Source of the DNA: Psychrobacter sp. P2G3
GTDB lineage: Bacteria; Pseudomonadota; Gammaproteobacteria; Pseudomonadales; Moraxellaceae
DNA: 64,000 nt
Assembly: GCF_001593285.1 (NCBI RefSeq)
Contig: NZ_CP012529.1
Coordinates: 2,976,001-3,040,000 of the forward strand
Direction: 5' to 3'
The notes under the pieces: model-generated
Told to the model about the DNA's origin: nothing
Databases searched by the model: none
What the model saw: only the letters and a program-made list of their open reading frames with translations
Shown: positions 19,576 to 28,886 of the stretch, in pieces
Layout: the number at the start of each line of letters is the position of its first letter
Position numbering within the stretch: position 1 is the first letter of the stretch
Made by a program: the position numbers and the translations under genes

Positions 19576-19986
19576 CTATTTAGTTATAACCATTGATAGT
19601 CAGTACAATTAGTAGTTTTTATTAATATAAGTTTCTCAGTGTTAATTTTTAGTATAAGTTTATTAGCGATTTTGCCTACCGCCTATCGTGACAGATAGCT
19701 TTTACTTTAATTAACAGATAGATTATACTGTTCTACTTTTAAAATTTTATCGAAAGAATCCGGTTATCTCTACCATTTATGAAAGAGCAATGGTGATTGA
19801 AGCGCATTAGGTAGAGAACGCTAGTGATTCACTCTCGATATTGGATATCAGATATGGTTATTTGCTCTATCTGATTATCGAGATATAAGTATCGAAAACC
19901 CTATTCATTCCAATGGCAATCGACATAACCCGTACGTATTTTGAGGTGCGATTGCCTGTTATTTTAATCATAAAGGTGTAATCAAC
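19576..19986. other. Spacer before tig
   Basis: 411 bp, AT-rich, expected to contain the tig promoter. I see no gene, terminator or riboswitch. Confidence 0.4.
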
Positions 19987-21330
19987 ATGGCTACAGATTT
20001 ACAAGTCACAACCAACAAGCTGTCGGAAAAAGAAACTCAGCTGACTGTGAAAGTTCCTGTCGAAAAAATTCAAAACAAAGTTGAAGGTCGTATTCGCCAA
20101 GTTGCGAAAACTGCCAAGATTGACGGTTTCCGTAAAGGTAACGTCCCTATGTCGCATATCCGCTCTCAGTATGGTGCTGGTATTCAACAAGAAGTTATCA
20201 ACGATGTCATCCGCGATACTGTATTTGAAGCGATTAAATCTGAAGATATCCGTGCCGTAGGCATGCCTAATATTGACGATGTAAAACTTGAAGACGACTT
20301 CTTAGTTTATCAAGCGACTGTTGAGATCTTCCCAGAAGTTGACGTCCAAGGTATTAATGAGATCGAAGTTGAGCGTCATTCTGCGTCTGTTAAAGAGGAA
20401 GACGTTGACACCATGATCGAAAACTTGCAAAAGCAGCGTGAAGAGTTCGTTGAGAAAAAAGGTAAAGCTGATAAAGGCAATCAGGTTACTTTTGACTTTG
20501 AAGGCTCAATCGACGGCGAAAAATTCGAAGGCGGCTCTGCTGAAGACTTCAAACTAGTCATCGGTAGCAACCAGATGATTCCAGGTTTTGAAGCTGGCAT
20601 CAAAGGCATGAAAGCTGGCGAAGAAAAAACAATCGACGTAACTTTCCCAGAAGATTATCAAGCTGAAAACTTGGCTGGTAAAGAAGCACAGTTCAAAATC
20701 AACGTAAAATTGGTTGAAAAGTCTAAGCTACCAGAAATCAATGAAGAGTTCCTTGAGCTATTCGGCGTAAAAGAAGGCGGTGTTGAGAAGCTAAAAGCTG
20801 ACGTGCGCAAAAACATGGAACGCGAAATTAAAAACGCTGCCCGTAGCCAAGTTAAGCAAGCGACTTTTGATGCATTGTTAGAAAAGAACGAGTTTGACGT
20901 ACCAAACGCTATGCTAGAGCAAGAAATCGAGCGTCAACGCAACATGATGATGCAACGTTTTTCTCAGCAGTTCGGTGCGAATGCTGAGAGCTTTGATAAA
21001 GACATGCTGCCAAACGAGCTGTTTGAAGAGCAAGCGCTACGTGCTGCCCGTCTTGGTATCATCGTTGCCCGTGTTATCGACACGCAAAAAATAGAAGTAG
21101 ATCAAGATCGCGTTGAAACCTTCATTAAAGAAGCAGCAGAAAACTACGAAGATCCAGCAGAAGTAATTGAGTACTACACGACTGATAAGCAACAACGTGC
21201 AAACATTGAGTCTGTGGTTCTAGAAGACCAAGTGGTTGATTATCTAATCGAGCAAGGTAAAGTAACTGACAAAGAAGTTAGCTACCAAGACCTACTTGCT
21301 GCTCAGCAACAACAGCAACAAGCTATGTAA
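19987..21330 (+). CDS. tig: Trigger factor
   Basis: The 447-residue chaperone has the ribosome-docking motif GFRKGNVP at 47-54, a central FKBP-like prolyl isomerase domain (about 150-245, with [11 protein letters not shown] and [16 protein letters not shown]) and a helical C-terminal domain. It ends in a run of glutamines (AAQQQQQQ). It binds at the ribosome exit tunnel and folds nascent chains. AAAGGTG precedes the ATG. Upstream of clpP and clpX, as in many Gammaproteobacteria, but with its own terminator. Confidence 0.97.
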   Translation: MATDLQVTTNKLSEKETQLTVKVPVEKIQNKVEGRIRQVAKTAKIDGFRKGNVPMSHIRSQYGAGIQQEVINDVIRDTVFEAIKSEDIRAVGMPNIDDVKLEDDFLVYQATVEIFPEVDVQGINEIEVERHSASVKEEDVDTMIENLQKQREEFVEKKGKADKGNQVTFDFEGSIDGEKFEGGSAEDFKLVIGSNQMIPGFEAGIKGMKAGEEKTIDVTFPEDYQAENLAGKEAQFKINVKLVEKSKLPEINEEFLELFGVKEGGVEKLKADVRKNMEREIKNAARSQVKQATFDALLEKNEFDVPNAMLEQEIERQRNMMMQRFSQQFGANAESFDKDMLPNELFEEQALRAARLGIIVARVIDTQKIEVDQDRVETFIKEAAENYEDPAEVIEYYTTDKQQRANIESVVLEDQVVDYLIEQGKVTDKEVSYQDLLAAQQQQQQAM

Positions 21331-21784
21331 TTTAGCGTTTTAGCGCTATTGGTTTAGAATGTATTATGAATGCCCTGACAACTTGTTAGGGCATTTTTAT
21401 TCGTGGTTTATGGGCTAGCCCCTTGATAATTGTGCACAGACACCCTATCAATAGGGGACAATTCTTCATATAGTGGTTTAAGTAGTTATTGTGAACGTAG
21501 CTATTATGAAAGCACAGTTATTGAGCATTATTATTAAAGTTAACTGAAATTAGATACAGCCCAATAATTAAACCAGTTATCATAGTTCCAGTTGTTGTAA
21601 TGAATCATAATTATTGTTGATTACAGCAAATTCATGTTGAGCAGAGTTTAATATTTTATAACACTTAAACACGATTATTATTCGATACGCTATTTAACGT
21701 ACAGCTATTACACCGTATCATTGCAAAATCCTTAGCTCATTCTATATAACTATTTTATGCAATTATTTATTTATAGGACATTTT
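21331..21784. other. Spacer between tig and clpP
   Basis: 454 bp holding the tig terminator and presumably the clpP promoter. Nothing else recognisable. Confidence 0.4.
21366..21402 (+). terminator. tig terminator
   Basis: TGCCCTGACAACTTGTTAGGGCA forms a short stem followed by TTTTTATT about 40 bp behind the tig stop. Confidence 0.8.
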
Positions 21785-22468
21785 ATGACAGATTATGAAC
21801 GCATCACTGCTAACCCTCATTTCGATATGCTAATGAGTGCACACACTAATGTGCAAAGCGCTCAAAATACTCAAGGTGCTTTAGTACCGATGGTCGTTGA
21901 GCAATCGTCACGCGGTGAACGCTCTTTTGATATTTTCTCGCGTCTATTACGTGAGCGCGTTATCTTCTTGACGGGTCAAGTCGAAGACCATATGGCTAAC
22001 CTTATCGTAGCGCAGCTATTATTCTTAGAAGCTGAAAACCCTGATAAAGACATTCATTTATATATCAATTCACCAGGCGGCTCAGTAAGTGCTGGTTTGG
22101 CTATCTTTGATACCATGAACTTTATCAAGCCTGAAGTATCTACCATTTGTATGGGCGGTGCTTATAGCATGGGTTCTTTCCTGTTGGCCGCTGGTCAAAA
22201 AGGCAAACGTTATGCGCTAGCTAATTCTCGCGTTATGATTCACCAGCCTTCAGGCGGTGCACAAGGTCAGGCAACAGATATCGAGATTAATGCTCGTGAG
22301 ATTCTAAAAACTCGTGCGCGCTTAAACGAGATTTTGGCTGAGCGTACTGGTCAACCAGTAGAGAAAATCGAAAAAGACGTTGAGCGTGACTTTTGGTTAG
22401 ATGCCAAAGAAGCAAAAGAATACGGTCTGGTTGATGAAGTATTAGAACGCCGCCCTGCTTCGTTGTAA
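21785..22468 (+). CDS. clpP: ATP-dependent Clp protease proteolytic subunit
   Basis: The 227-residue serine protease has its triad in place: Ser128 in [11 protein letters not shown], His153 in VMIHQPSGG and Asp202 in ERDFWLDA. About 25-30 residues precede the mature core, consistent with a processed propeptide. The loop before the serine reads GGAYSMG where most orthologues have GQAASMG. ClpP forms a double heptamer that degrades proteins unfolded by ClpX. Next gene is clpX, 190 bp away. Confidence 0.97.
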   Translation: MTDYERITANPHFDMLMSAHTNVQSAQNTQGALVPMVVEQSSRGERSFDIFSRLLRERVIFLTGQVEDHMANLIVAQLLFLEAENPDKDIHLYINSPGGSVSAGLAIFDTMNFIKPEVSTICMGGAYSMGSFLLAAGQKGKRYALANSRVMIHQPSGGAQGQATDIEINAREILKTRARLNEILAERTGQPVEKIEKDVERDFWLDAKEAKEYGLVDEVLERRPASL

Positions 22469-22659
22469 TAGAAGCATCTGCTTTGCAGCTATATAATATG
22501 AAGTTAACGATAATACCTTTTCCAAAAACTAAAGATAACGCGGAAGATGAGCGTAAGTACTACGCCTGTAGACTTCGCGAGTCTGACCAGTTTTAATGAC
22601 TGAGTGTCTGCTTGTTTTTTGGGAATGGTATGAGTTTTAAATTTTAGGAGTGCCTGTAT

Positions 22660-23934
22660 ATGGCAGAAGATAACAACCCGCATTGCTCGTTTTGTGGTAA
22701 AGCCAAAAGCGAAGTTAAGCAGCTAATTGCCGCTGATGATGCCAATATCTGTAACGAATGCATTGAATTATGTACCGATTTAATCGCTGATAGTGCTACT
22801 GATGATGATTCTGATGGCGAGATTGATACCTCATGGGTCAATAAAAAACTGCCAACGCCTAAAGAGTTGCGTGCCAAGCTTGATGAGTACGTTATCGGTC
22901 AAGACGCTGCTAAAAAGGCGTTAGCTGTTGCCGTTTATAACCATTATAAGCGTCTAAAAGTCAGCCAAACCTTAGCTAATGACAGTAAAAAATCTAAGAT
23001 TGGCGCTGACGATGCGATGGTTGAGTTGGCTAAGAGTAATATTTTGCTGATTGGTCCAACCGGTTCTGGTAAGACATTACTGGCGCAAACATTGGCGCGT
23101 CTATTAGATGTACCTTTTGCGATGGCGGATGCTACTACTTTGACCGAAGCAGGTTATGTCGGTGAAGACGTTGAAAACATCGTGCAAAAACTATTGCAAG
23201 CGTCTGACTATGATGTGAGTAAAGCTGAGCAAGGTATCATCTATATTGATGAGATTGATAAAATCAGTAAAAAAGGCGATAACCCGTCTATCACTCGTGA
23301 TGTGTCAGGCGAAGGCGTACAACAAGCCTTGCTAAAGCTCATCGAAGGTACGGTAGCTGCTATCCCGCCACACGGTGGACGTAAGCATCCACAGCAAGAG
23401 CTAATTCAAGTAGATACCAGCAATATCCTCATCATCGTTGGTGGTGCATTTGCAGGTCTTGATCAAGTGATTCAGCAGCGTACTGAAAAAGGCGGTATTG
23501 GCTTTAATGCTGATGTGAGCTCAAAAGATGACAGCCGTCGCAGTTCAGACTTACTACAACAAGTTGAGCCAGAAGATTTAATCAAATTTGGTCTTATTCC
23601 AGAATTGATTGGTCGTCTACCTGTACTAGCTGCATTACAAGAGCTGGATGAAGAAGCCCTTAAACAGATTTTGACAGAGCCTAAGAATGCTCTAGTTAAG
23701 CAGTACAAATATCTGTTCGATATGGAAGGTGCTGATATTAGCTTTACCGATGAAGCGCTTGCTGCTATCGCCAAAAAAGCCATGGAGCGTAAAACGGGTG
23801 CGCGTGGTCTGCGCTCTATCGTTGAAAATGCCTTACTTGAAACCATGTATGAGCTACCATCAATGAAGAACGCAAAAACAGTAATGGTTGATGAGCAGGT
23901 TATCAACGAAGGTAAAACACCTAAAATTGCTTAA
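22660..23934 (+). CDS. clpX: ATP-dependent Clp protease ATP-binding subunit ClpX
   Basis: The N-terminal zinc-binding domain has Cys9, Cys12, Cys31 and Cys34. The AAA+ module has Walker A GPTGSGKT, Walker [10 protein letters not shown], the pore and sensor regions, and the IGF-type loop follows in the usual place ([10 protein letters not shown] downstream). It recognises tagged substrates, unfolds them and feeds ClpP. TAGGAG precedes the ATG. The transcript ends at a double hairpin. Confidence 0.98.
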   Translation: MAEDNNPHCSFCGKAKSEVKQLIAADDANICNECIELCTDLIADSATDDDSDGEIDTSWVNKKLPTPKELRAKLDEYVIGQDAAKKALAVAVYNHYKRLKVSQTLANDSKKSKIGADDAMVELAKSNILLIGPTGSGKTLLAQTLARLLDVPFAMADATTLTEAGYVGEDVENIVQKLLQASDYDVSKAEQGIIYIDEIDKISKKGDNPSITRDVSGEGVQQALLKLIEGTVAAIPPHGGRKHPQQELIQVDTSNILIIVGGAFAGLDQVIQQRTEKGGIGFNADVSSKDDSRRSSDLLQQVEPEDLIKFGLIPELIGRLPVLAALQELDEEALKQILTEPKNALVKQYKYLFDMEGADISFTDEALAAIAKKAMERKTGARGLRSIVENALLETMYELPSMKNAKTVMVDEQVINEGKTPKIA

Positions 23935-23945
23935 TTTATTGTTCA

Positions 23946-24025
23946 ATTAAGCCAGTTAATTATCATTAACTGGCTATCACTGTAGAAAAAGCGTCTAGCA
24001 TATCGTGCTAAGACGCTTTTTTTAT
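23946..24025 (+). terminator. clpX terminator (two hairpins)
   Basis: GCCAGTTAATTATCATTAACTGGC (split here: arms GCCAGTTAA and TTAACTGGC) is followed by AAAAAGCGTCT...AGACGCTTTTTTT, a classical intrinsic terminator. Confidence 0.85.
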
Positions 24026-24227
24026 GTCTGTTTATTTGTCTTCACTGAATCCTCAAAATGTCCATTACACCGAAAATGACAGCTGCGTCTATTAATGATA
24101 AGTAGATAAAATTAAAATCATGCTAAGGTAGATGTTCTGTTTAAATTCTTATATTTAGCTTATGTATTCTAGCGTAAATTGCACGTTTGAATACCTACTA
24201 TAGTCGATTCGCTTTAGAACCGATACA

Positions 24228-24304
24228 GTGCTGCTGGGATATATTTTGCGCAGCCTCTGTCAGCGTAGACACAGCAAGCAAGTAAAATTTATACCAGTAG
24301 CACG
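24228..24304. repeat. Palindromic intergenic repeat, copy 2
   Basis: The 30-bp core at 24250-24279 is 29/30 identical to 15673-15702. The outer arms GTGCTGCTGG and CCAGTAGCAC are complementary apart from one position. Outer sequence beyond the arms also resembles copy 1. Confidence 0.8.
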
Positions 24305-24368
24305 ACAATATTGACGTATCGATTTTATTTCGAACTGACTACACCTATGATACAAAGGACTGTATATT

Positions 24369-25382
24369 ATGCTTCGTAACCTGACCTCTATGGCGAGCTC
24401 ATTACGCCAACACTTGCCTTTTTCATCCAATCAAGACCATGACATTGCTCCCTATTATCGCGATCATGTCGGGGCTATCACTGGTGCCGGCTCTGGCATG
24501 GGGCGCGAGATTGCCATTCATTTAGCGCAAATGGGCTGTCATGTCGCGCTATCCGATATCAATGCTGAGCAGTTGACACAAACCAAGGATTTACTCGTTG
24601 GTTACGATATAAAAGTGACCACCACAATACTCGATGTCTCAGACAATAAAGCGGTTGAAGCTTGGGCAGATGAGGTCATGAGCAATCATGGCAAAGTAAA
24701 TTTTATCTTTAATAATGCAGGCGTGGCACTCTACTCTACCGTAGAGGGCAGTAGCATTAGCGAGCTTGAATGGGTAATGGATATCAACTTTTGGGGTGTG
24801 GTTTATGGCACTAAGGCGTTTTTGCCACTGATTAAAAACAGTGTGAAACAAAGCGAAATTGATTACAGTAATGGCAAAAAAAGCAAATCACGCCAGTTTA
24901 ATGAGCATGGTCATATCGTAAATATCTCAAGCTTATTTGGTTTGACTGCTCAGCCTTCACAATCTGCTTATAACGCCAGCAAATTCGCTGTACGCGGCTT
25001 TACCGAAAGCCTGCGCCAAGAGTTAGATATCCAGCGCTGCGGCGTGTCAGCAACTTGTATCCATCCAGGTGGTATCAAAACCAATATCGCCAACAGTGCA
25101 CGCGGTAATGACAGCATAAACGACATTGGCATGCGTACTGGCCCCAAAGCTATTAGAAGTTTTAATAAGTTTTTGAAATTTGATGCCAGCGAGGCCGCTT
25201 GGATTATCTTGCATGCTACCGCGACCAATCAGCCACGCTGTTTGATTGGTAATGATGCCAAGATGATAGATGCTGTACAGCGCGTATTTCCAGCGAGTTA
25301 TAGTCAAATGTTAAACGATGTTAATAAGTTGTCTCGCAAGCTAAAACCGCGTCGCAATAAAAAACCAAGCATGGACAAATAA
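24369..25382 (+). CDS. Short-chain dehydrogenase/reductase
   Basis: Classical SDR of 337 residues: cofactor loop TGAGSGMG at 38-45, NNAG in FIFNNAGVALY, and the catalytic Tyr201-X3-Lys205 in SAYNASKFAVRGF, with Ser in VNISSLFG. An N-terminal extension of about 30 residues and a basic C-terminus (KLKPRRNKKP) may attach it to membranes. Substrate not known; similar enzymes act on acyl or steroid alcohols. AAAGGA upstream of the ATG is good. It is followed by a strong terminator. Confidence 0.9.
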   Translation: MLRNLTSMASSLRQHLPFSSNQDHDIAPYYRDHVGAITGAGSGMGREIAIHLAQMGCHVALSDINAEQLTQTKDLLVGYDIKVTTTILDVSDNKAVEAWADEVMSNHGKVNFIFNNAGVALYSTVEGSSISELEWVMDINFWGVVYGTKAFLPLIKNSVKQSEIDYSNGKKSKSRQFNEHGHIVNISSLFGLTAQPSQSAYNASKFAVRGFTESLRQELDIQRCGVSATCIHPGGIKTNIANSARGNDSINDIGMRTGPKAIRSFNKFLKFDASEAAWIILHATATNQPRCLIGNDAKMIDAVQRVFPASYSQMLNDVNKLSRKLKPRRNKKPSMDK

Positions 25383-25699
25383 TCTATTCTAGAAGTTATT
25401 ACTCGTAAAAAAGCGCTTAAACACTAGCAATGTTTAAGCGCTTTTTTTATCAATAGAATAATAGAAAGGTTCTTATATTTAATAAAATTAAATTAACATT
25501 TATCTTAAATATAAAAACACTTTACGTTTTTATATACTTTACATATTTATATTTGATACAATAATGTTACTGGCAACTCACAGATTGATTACTTATTCAA
25601 TCGTTTCCACGAAATTTAAGTTTATTATTGTCATCATGCAGATTAAGTTATCACGAAAATACGGATTTACATATTATTTTTTATAATAAGGATATTCCA
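25383..25699. other. Spacer between SDR and cytochrome genes
   Basis: 317 bp, very AT-rich; contains the SDR terminator and presumably the promoter of the cytochrome gene. No further gene seen. Confidence 0.4.
25403..25450 (+). terminator. Terminator after the SDR gene
   Basis: AAAAAAGCGCTTAAACA and TGTTTAAGCGCTTTTTTT form a long perfect stem. Confidence 0.88.
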
Positions 25700-26662
25700 A
25701 TGAAAATAATTTTACGAACCAACTTAAGGGTCAAGCCTTCCCTTTCCATCCTCATGGCTGCTATCCTTACTATTGGTACTGCGAGCATGACAGCTTGTAG
25801 TGAAACTGATACCAAAGCTGTTGACCGTGTCGAAGAAGCTGAAGCCTTAGCACGAGTAAAATCACTTGAAGCACGTGCAGCAGAAATTAGAGAGGACATG
25901 ATCGCAAAGCCAAGTGCCAAACTAACCATTAGCATGCCAGATGAGTCTACTATTCCAAATGATGAATTTGGCGCAGCGGTACGCCGTGGCCTACAAATTG
26001 CCAATCATACTTATAAAGAATTGCCAGATAACGTGGGCAACCAGCTTAACTGTACCAGCTGTCACTTGGGCAACGGTTCAGAAGCCTACGCTGCACCTTG
26101 GAACGGTATGCCAGGTATTTATCCTATTTATCGCACACGTGCTGGTCGTGTCAATACCATTCAAGAGAGGATCAATGGTTGTTTTGAGCGCTCAATGAAT
26201 GGCAAGGCGCTTGATTTAGGTTCAGATGATATGAACGCAATGGTGTCTTATATGAGCTGGTTGTCGCAAGACTTACCTTACGGCGTCTCACCTGAAGGCC
26301 GTGGCTTTGTTAAGGTAGATAAAACCTTAGAGCCAAACAGTGATAATGGCAAAAAACTATTTGCTGAAAAATGTAGCGTTTGTCATGGAGAGAATGGAGA
26401 AGGTCAGTATAACGATGATGGCACCTATGTTTATCCAGCTGTTGCCGGAGACAAGTCCTTTAACGATGGCGCAGGTATGGCACGAACTTATACCGCTGCA
26501 TCCTTTATCAAAGGTAAAATGCCATTTGGGCAAGGCAACTCGCTAAGTGATCAAGAAGCGGTCGATATTGCTGGCTACTTTACTCATTTACCACGCCCTG
26601 TAAAAGCTAATAAAGATAAAGATTGGCCAAACGGTGATGCCCCCAAGGATGTTCGTCGTTAA
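25700..26662 (+). CDS. tsdA: Dihaem c-type cytochrome lipoprotein, TsdA-like (thiosulfate dehydrogenase)
   Basis: The start at 25700 (AAGGA eight bases ahead) gives a 320-residue protein with a signal ending in SMTAC, so Cys33 is probably lipidated. Two haem-binding motifs are present: CTSCH at 118-122 and CSVCH at 225-229. Between them RINGCFERSMNGK places Cys161 where TsdA thiosulfate dehydrogenases have their unusual cysteine haem ligand, and LGNG...APW and YPIYRTR are typical of that family. TsdA joins two thiosulfates to tetrathionate in the periplasm. A Glu-rich linker (41-66) separates anchor and catalytic part. The TsdA assignment is from motifs only. Confidence 0.75.
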   Translation: MKIILRTNLRVKPSLSILMAAILTIGTASMTACSETDTKAVDRVEEAEALARVKSLEARAAEIREDMIAKPSAKLTISMPDESTIPNDEFGAAVRRGLQIANHTYKELPDNVGNQLNCTSCHLGNGSEAYAAPWNGMPGIYPIYRTRAGRVNTIQERINGCFERSMNGKALDLGSDDMNAMVSYMSWLSQDLPYGVSPEGRGFVKVDKTLEPNSDNGKKLFAEKCSVCHGENGEGQYNDDGTYVYPAVAGDKSFNDGAGMARTYTAASFIKGKMPFGQGNSLSDQEAVDIAGYFTHLPRPVKANKDKDWPNGDAPKDVRR

Positions 26663-26695
26663 AAAGGCGCTTAAGATATAGCCAAAATTTCCCGT

Positions 26696-26738
26696 ATAAA
26701 AAGCCCAGTTAATTTAGATAGCTGGGCTTTTCTATTTT
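26696..26738. terminator. Bidirectional terminator between tsdA-like and EIIC-like genes
   Basis: AAAAGCCCAG and CTGGGCTTTT flank a short loop; T-rich on the right and A-rich on the left. Confidence 0.8.
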
Positions 26739-26771
26739 AGAAATCATTAAAGATATTCAAACTTATAAAGC

Positions 26772-27866
26772 TTAAGGCAGCTTCATATCACCAGCAACTA
26801 ACCAGCCCATACGGCGCATCACATAAGCGACTGTTCCAGCAATCACAGCTGGTAATATAAACATTAATAAAATAATCGCTGTCCATAACTCCGTTGTGCT
26901 CATAATACCTTGCGACGCTTCAATAACGCCAAACACGCCAACCAGTCCCGCAGTTCCCATACCAGCGCCTGTAGCCGTACAGGCTAGTCCAAAGCCTACC
27001 GTCGCGATAGGACCGACGATGGCGCTAGCGATAACTGCTGGTAATAGTATTAGCGGCTTTCTTAATACATTAGGAATTTGTAGCATACTCGTGCCGAGAC
27101 CTTGAGATACTACACCACTCACACCGTTATCTTTGAAACTGGCAACGGCAAAGCCAATCATATGTGCTGCGCAGCCAACGACAGCTGCCCCACCAGCCAA
27201 ACCACCAAGCCCAATGGCAATACAAATCGCCGCGCTTGAAGTTGGCAGTGTCAATAAAATACCAACCACCACTGCAATGACAATACCCATTAATAATGGT
27301 TGTAGCTCAGTGGCCGCTTGGATACCTTGTCCAATGGCATCGACAGCAGCGACGATAGGTGGATTGAGTAGCGCACAGACCAATAGAGCAACACCACATA
27401 CTAATAACGGCACCAACAAAATATCGAGCTTAGTCTTACCCGCGACCCAAGTACCAGCACGATAAGCAAATACTGATGCCAAATACGCCCCTATCGGATT
27501 ACCAGGTAAAGCCACAAAGGTTGCAGGTCCGCCCACTTGCGACGTGAAAAGCGTCCCTGCCATTAGTGCTTCAGAATGTGCCCCAAGCATGCCTGCTACC
27601 AAGCAACTGAGCATGACTAACGTTGGTGCTTTAAGGTAATAAGCAATACCCACTCCGATACCAGCGCCCATCAAAATCGAACCCAGCTTGCCGACAGCGA
27701 CCAATGCGGGCAAGTCTAACCAGCCACCGATTTGTGAGATGATAAGACCAGCAATCAGGGTGACAAACAGACCTAGAGCCATACCTGTAAAGGCATCGAT
27801 AAAATACTTTTGAAAAAATGTTTTAATCATGCCAGTAGATGCTGTTGCGGAGTTAGATACAGTCAT
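26772..27866 (-). CDS. PTS_EIIC_2-type membrane permease
   Basis: The 364-residue protein is almost entirely hydrophobic, with about ten membrane segments and Gly-rich stretches (MGAGIGVGIAYYLK, GLGGLAGGAAVVGCAAH) like the PTS_EIIC_2 family. No EIIA or EIIB domain is fused and none is encoded nearby, so it may not transport by phosphotransfer; the substrate is unknown. I chose the ATG at 27866 because AAGAG stands eight bases before it; a longer form with 13 more residues lacks such a site. Monocistronic, convergent with the cytochrome. Confidence 0.75.
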   Translation of the reverse strand: MTVSNSATASTGMIKTFFQKYFIDAFTGMALGLFVTLIAGLIISQIGGWLDLPALVAVGKLGSILMGAGIGVGIAYYLKAPTLVMLSCLVAGMLGAHSEALMAGTLFTSQVGGPATFVALPGNPIGAYLASVFAYRAGTWVAGKTKLDILLVPLLVCGVALLVCALLNPPIVAAVDAIGQGIQAATELQPLLMGIVIAVVVGILLTLPTSSAAICIAIGLGGLAGGAAVVGCAAHMIGFAVASFKDNGVSGVVSQGLGTSMLQIPNVLRKPLILLPAVIASAIVGPIATVGFGLACTATGAGMGTAGLVGVFGVIEASQGIMSTTELWTAIILLMFILPAVIAGTVAYVMRRMGWLVAGDMKLP

Positions 27867-27930
27867 AGCTATACTCTTCGTGGATGTTTGATAAGCAAGG
27901 TACAATAAAACAGCTGAGTAAAAATAAGAG

Positions 27931-27964
27931 ATAAAAAAAACGTCATTACGACGCTTTTTTTATC
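27931..27964 (-). terminator. Terminator downstream of the SPOR gene
   Basis: AAAAAAAGCGTC-GTAAT-GACGTTTTTTTT on the minus strand, about 40 bp past the SPOR stop codon. Confidence 0.75.
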
Positions 27965-28001
27965 ATGAACAGATGACTAAAACTATTATAGATAGTTAAA
28001 A

Positions 28002-28817
28002 CTAACGACGCTGCTCAACGATAATAGAGTCGATCCCATTATTTTGTAAGCGCTGCTGTGCAGTGGTCACTGCTTGACGGCTATTCATCGGGCGCGAAAT
28101 GACTTGATAAATTGGCAGACCATTACCCGTCGTATTTTTCACAACTCTAGCGTCTACACCAGCCATCAGTACTTGCGCACGGCGGCGATCGGCTTCATCC
28201 GCATCACCGAAGCTATTGATTTGCAAAATATAAGTGGCAGCAGGTTTAGCTTGTTGGATGCTTGCAGTACCCGCACCTGTGTTATTTGCTCGGTTTGCCG
28301 TATTTCCAGCAGGCGCTGACCCATCATAGGTTGCATCTTCTTCGACAATAACAATATCATCGCCACTATTGTTAGTTGCCGCACTATTACCACGATTAGG
28401 CTCAATAACGGTGCTTTCAGAGATACCGAAGTTACCTGTATCATCATTGCGACTGGTAGAGTTATTTTCAGGCTGAGTGACAACCACATCTGGCTCAAAA
28501 GCACCCATATCACCTACTTGACCATCACCTGTCTCACCAATATCTTCATCAGGAATAGTGGCCATTTCTTGATTGGGCAAAATATCATAGAACTCATAAT
28601 CGCTATTATCAGTATCGGTCTCAACACGTTGTTGTACCTGACGATCAGGGTCTGTCCCAGCAGTGCTATCAGCAGGACTAAAGTTAAATAATGGTGAGAG
28701 GTATAAAAATACCCCGATCATAAGGGTTAATATGGCCCCGACAAACATCCATAATAAGCCTGATACGCTACTTGATTTGCGCTTTTCAGTCGCACCTTTA
28801 GGTTTTTTGGCTAGCAT
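28002..28817 (-). CDS. SPOR domain protein, membrane-anchored
   Basis: The 271-residue protein has a basic cytoplasmic N-terminus, one membrane helix at about 20-43, a long acidic, Asn/Asp/Thr-rich linker (45-190), and a C-terminal SPOR domain (about 191-271: YILQINSFGDADEADRRRA ... IDSIIVEQR). SPOR domains bind septal peptidoglycan stripped of stem peptides, and the layout resembles FtsN-like cell-division proteins. It lies 69 bp downstream of argS on the same strand and is probably cotranscribed, an arrangement common in Gammaproteobacteria. GGGAG precedes the ATG. Confidence 0.88.
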   Translation of the reverse strand: MLAKKPKGATEKRKSSSVSGLLWMFVGAILTLMIGVFLYLSPLFNFSPADSTAGTDPDRQVQQRVETDTDNSDYEFYDILPNQEMATIPDEDIGETGDGQVGDMGAFEPDVVVTQPENNSTSRNDDTGNFGISESTVIEPNRGNSAATNNSGDDIVIVEEDATYDGSAPAGNTANRANNTGAGTASIQQAKPAATYILQINSFGDADEADRRRAQVLMAGVDARVVKNTTGNGLPIYQVISRPMNSRQAVTTAQQRLQNNGIDSIIVEQRR

Positions 28818-28886
28818 GGATCTCTTTCTCCCTACTGAATCTATCTATCATAATCAAATTATTGCTATCAGTCGCCTGTATCTGTA

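Larger units (their letters stand above)
23935..24368. other. Spacer between clpX and the SDR gene
   Basis: 434 bp carrying the clpX terminator and the second copy of the palindromic repeat; promoter of the SDR gene is presumably within or after the repeat. Confidence 0.5.

Noticed and set aside
23472..23906. 144-codon minus-strand frame within clpX
   Set aside because: Antisense shadow of the strongly conserved clpX coding frame.
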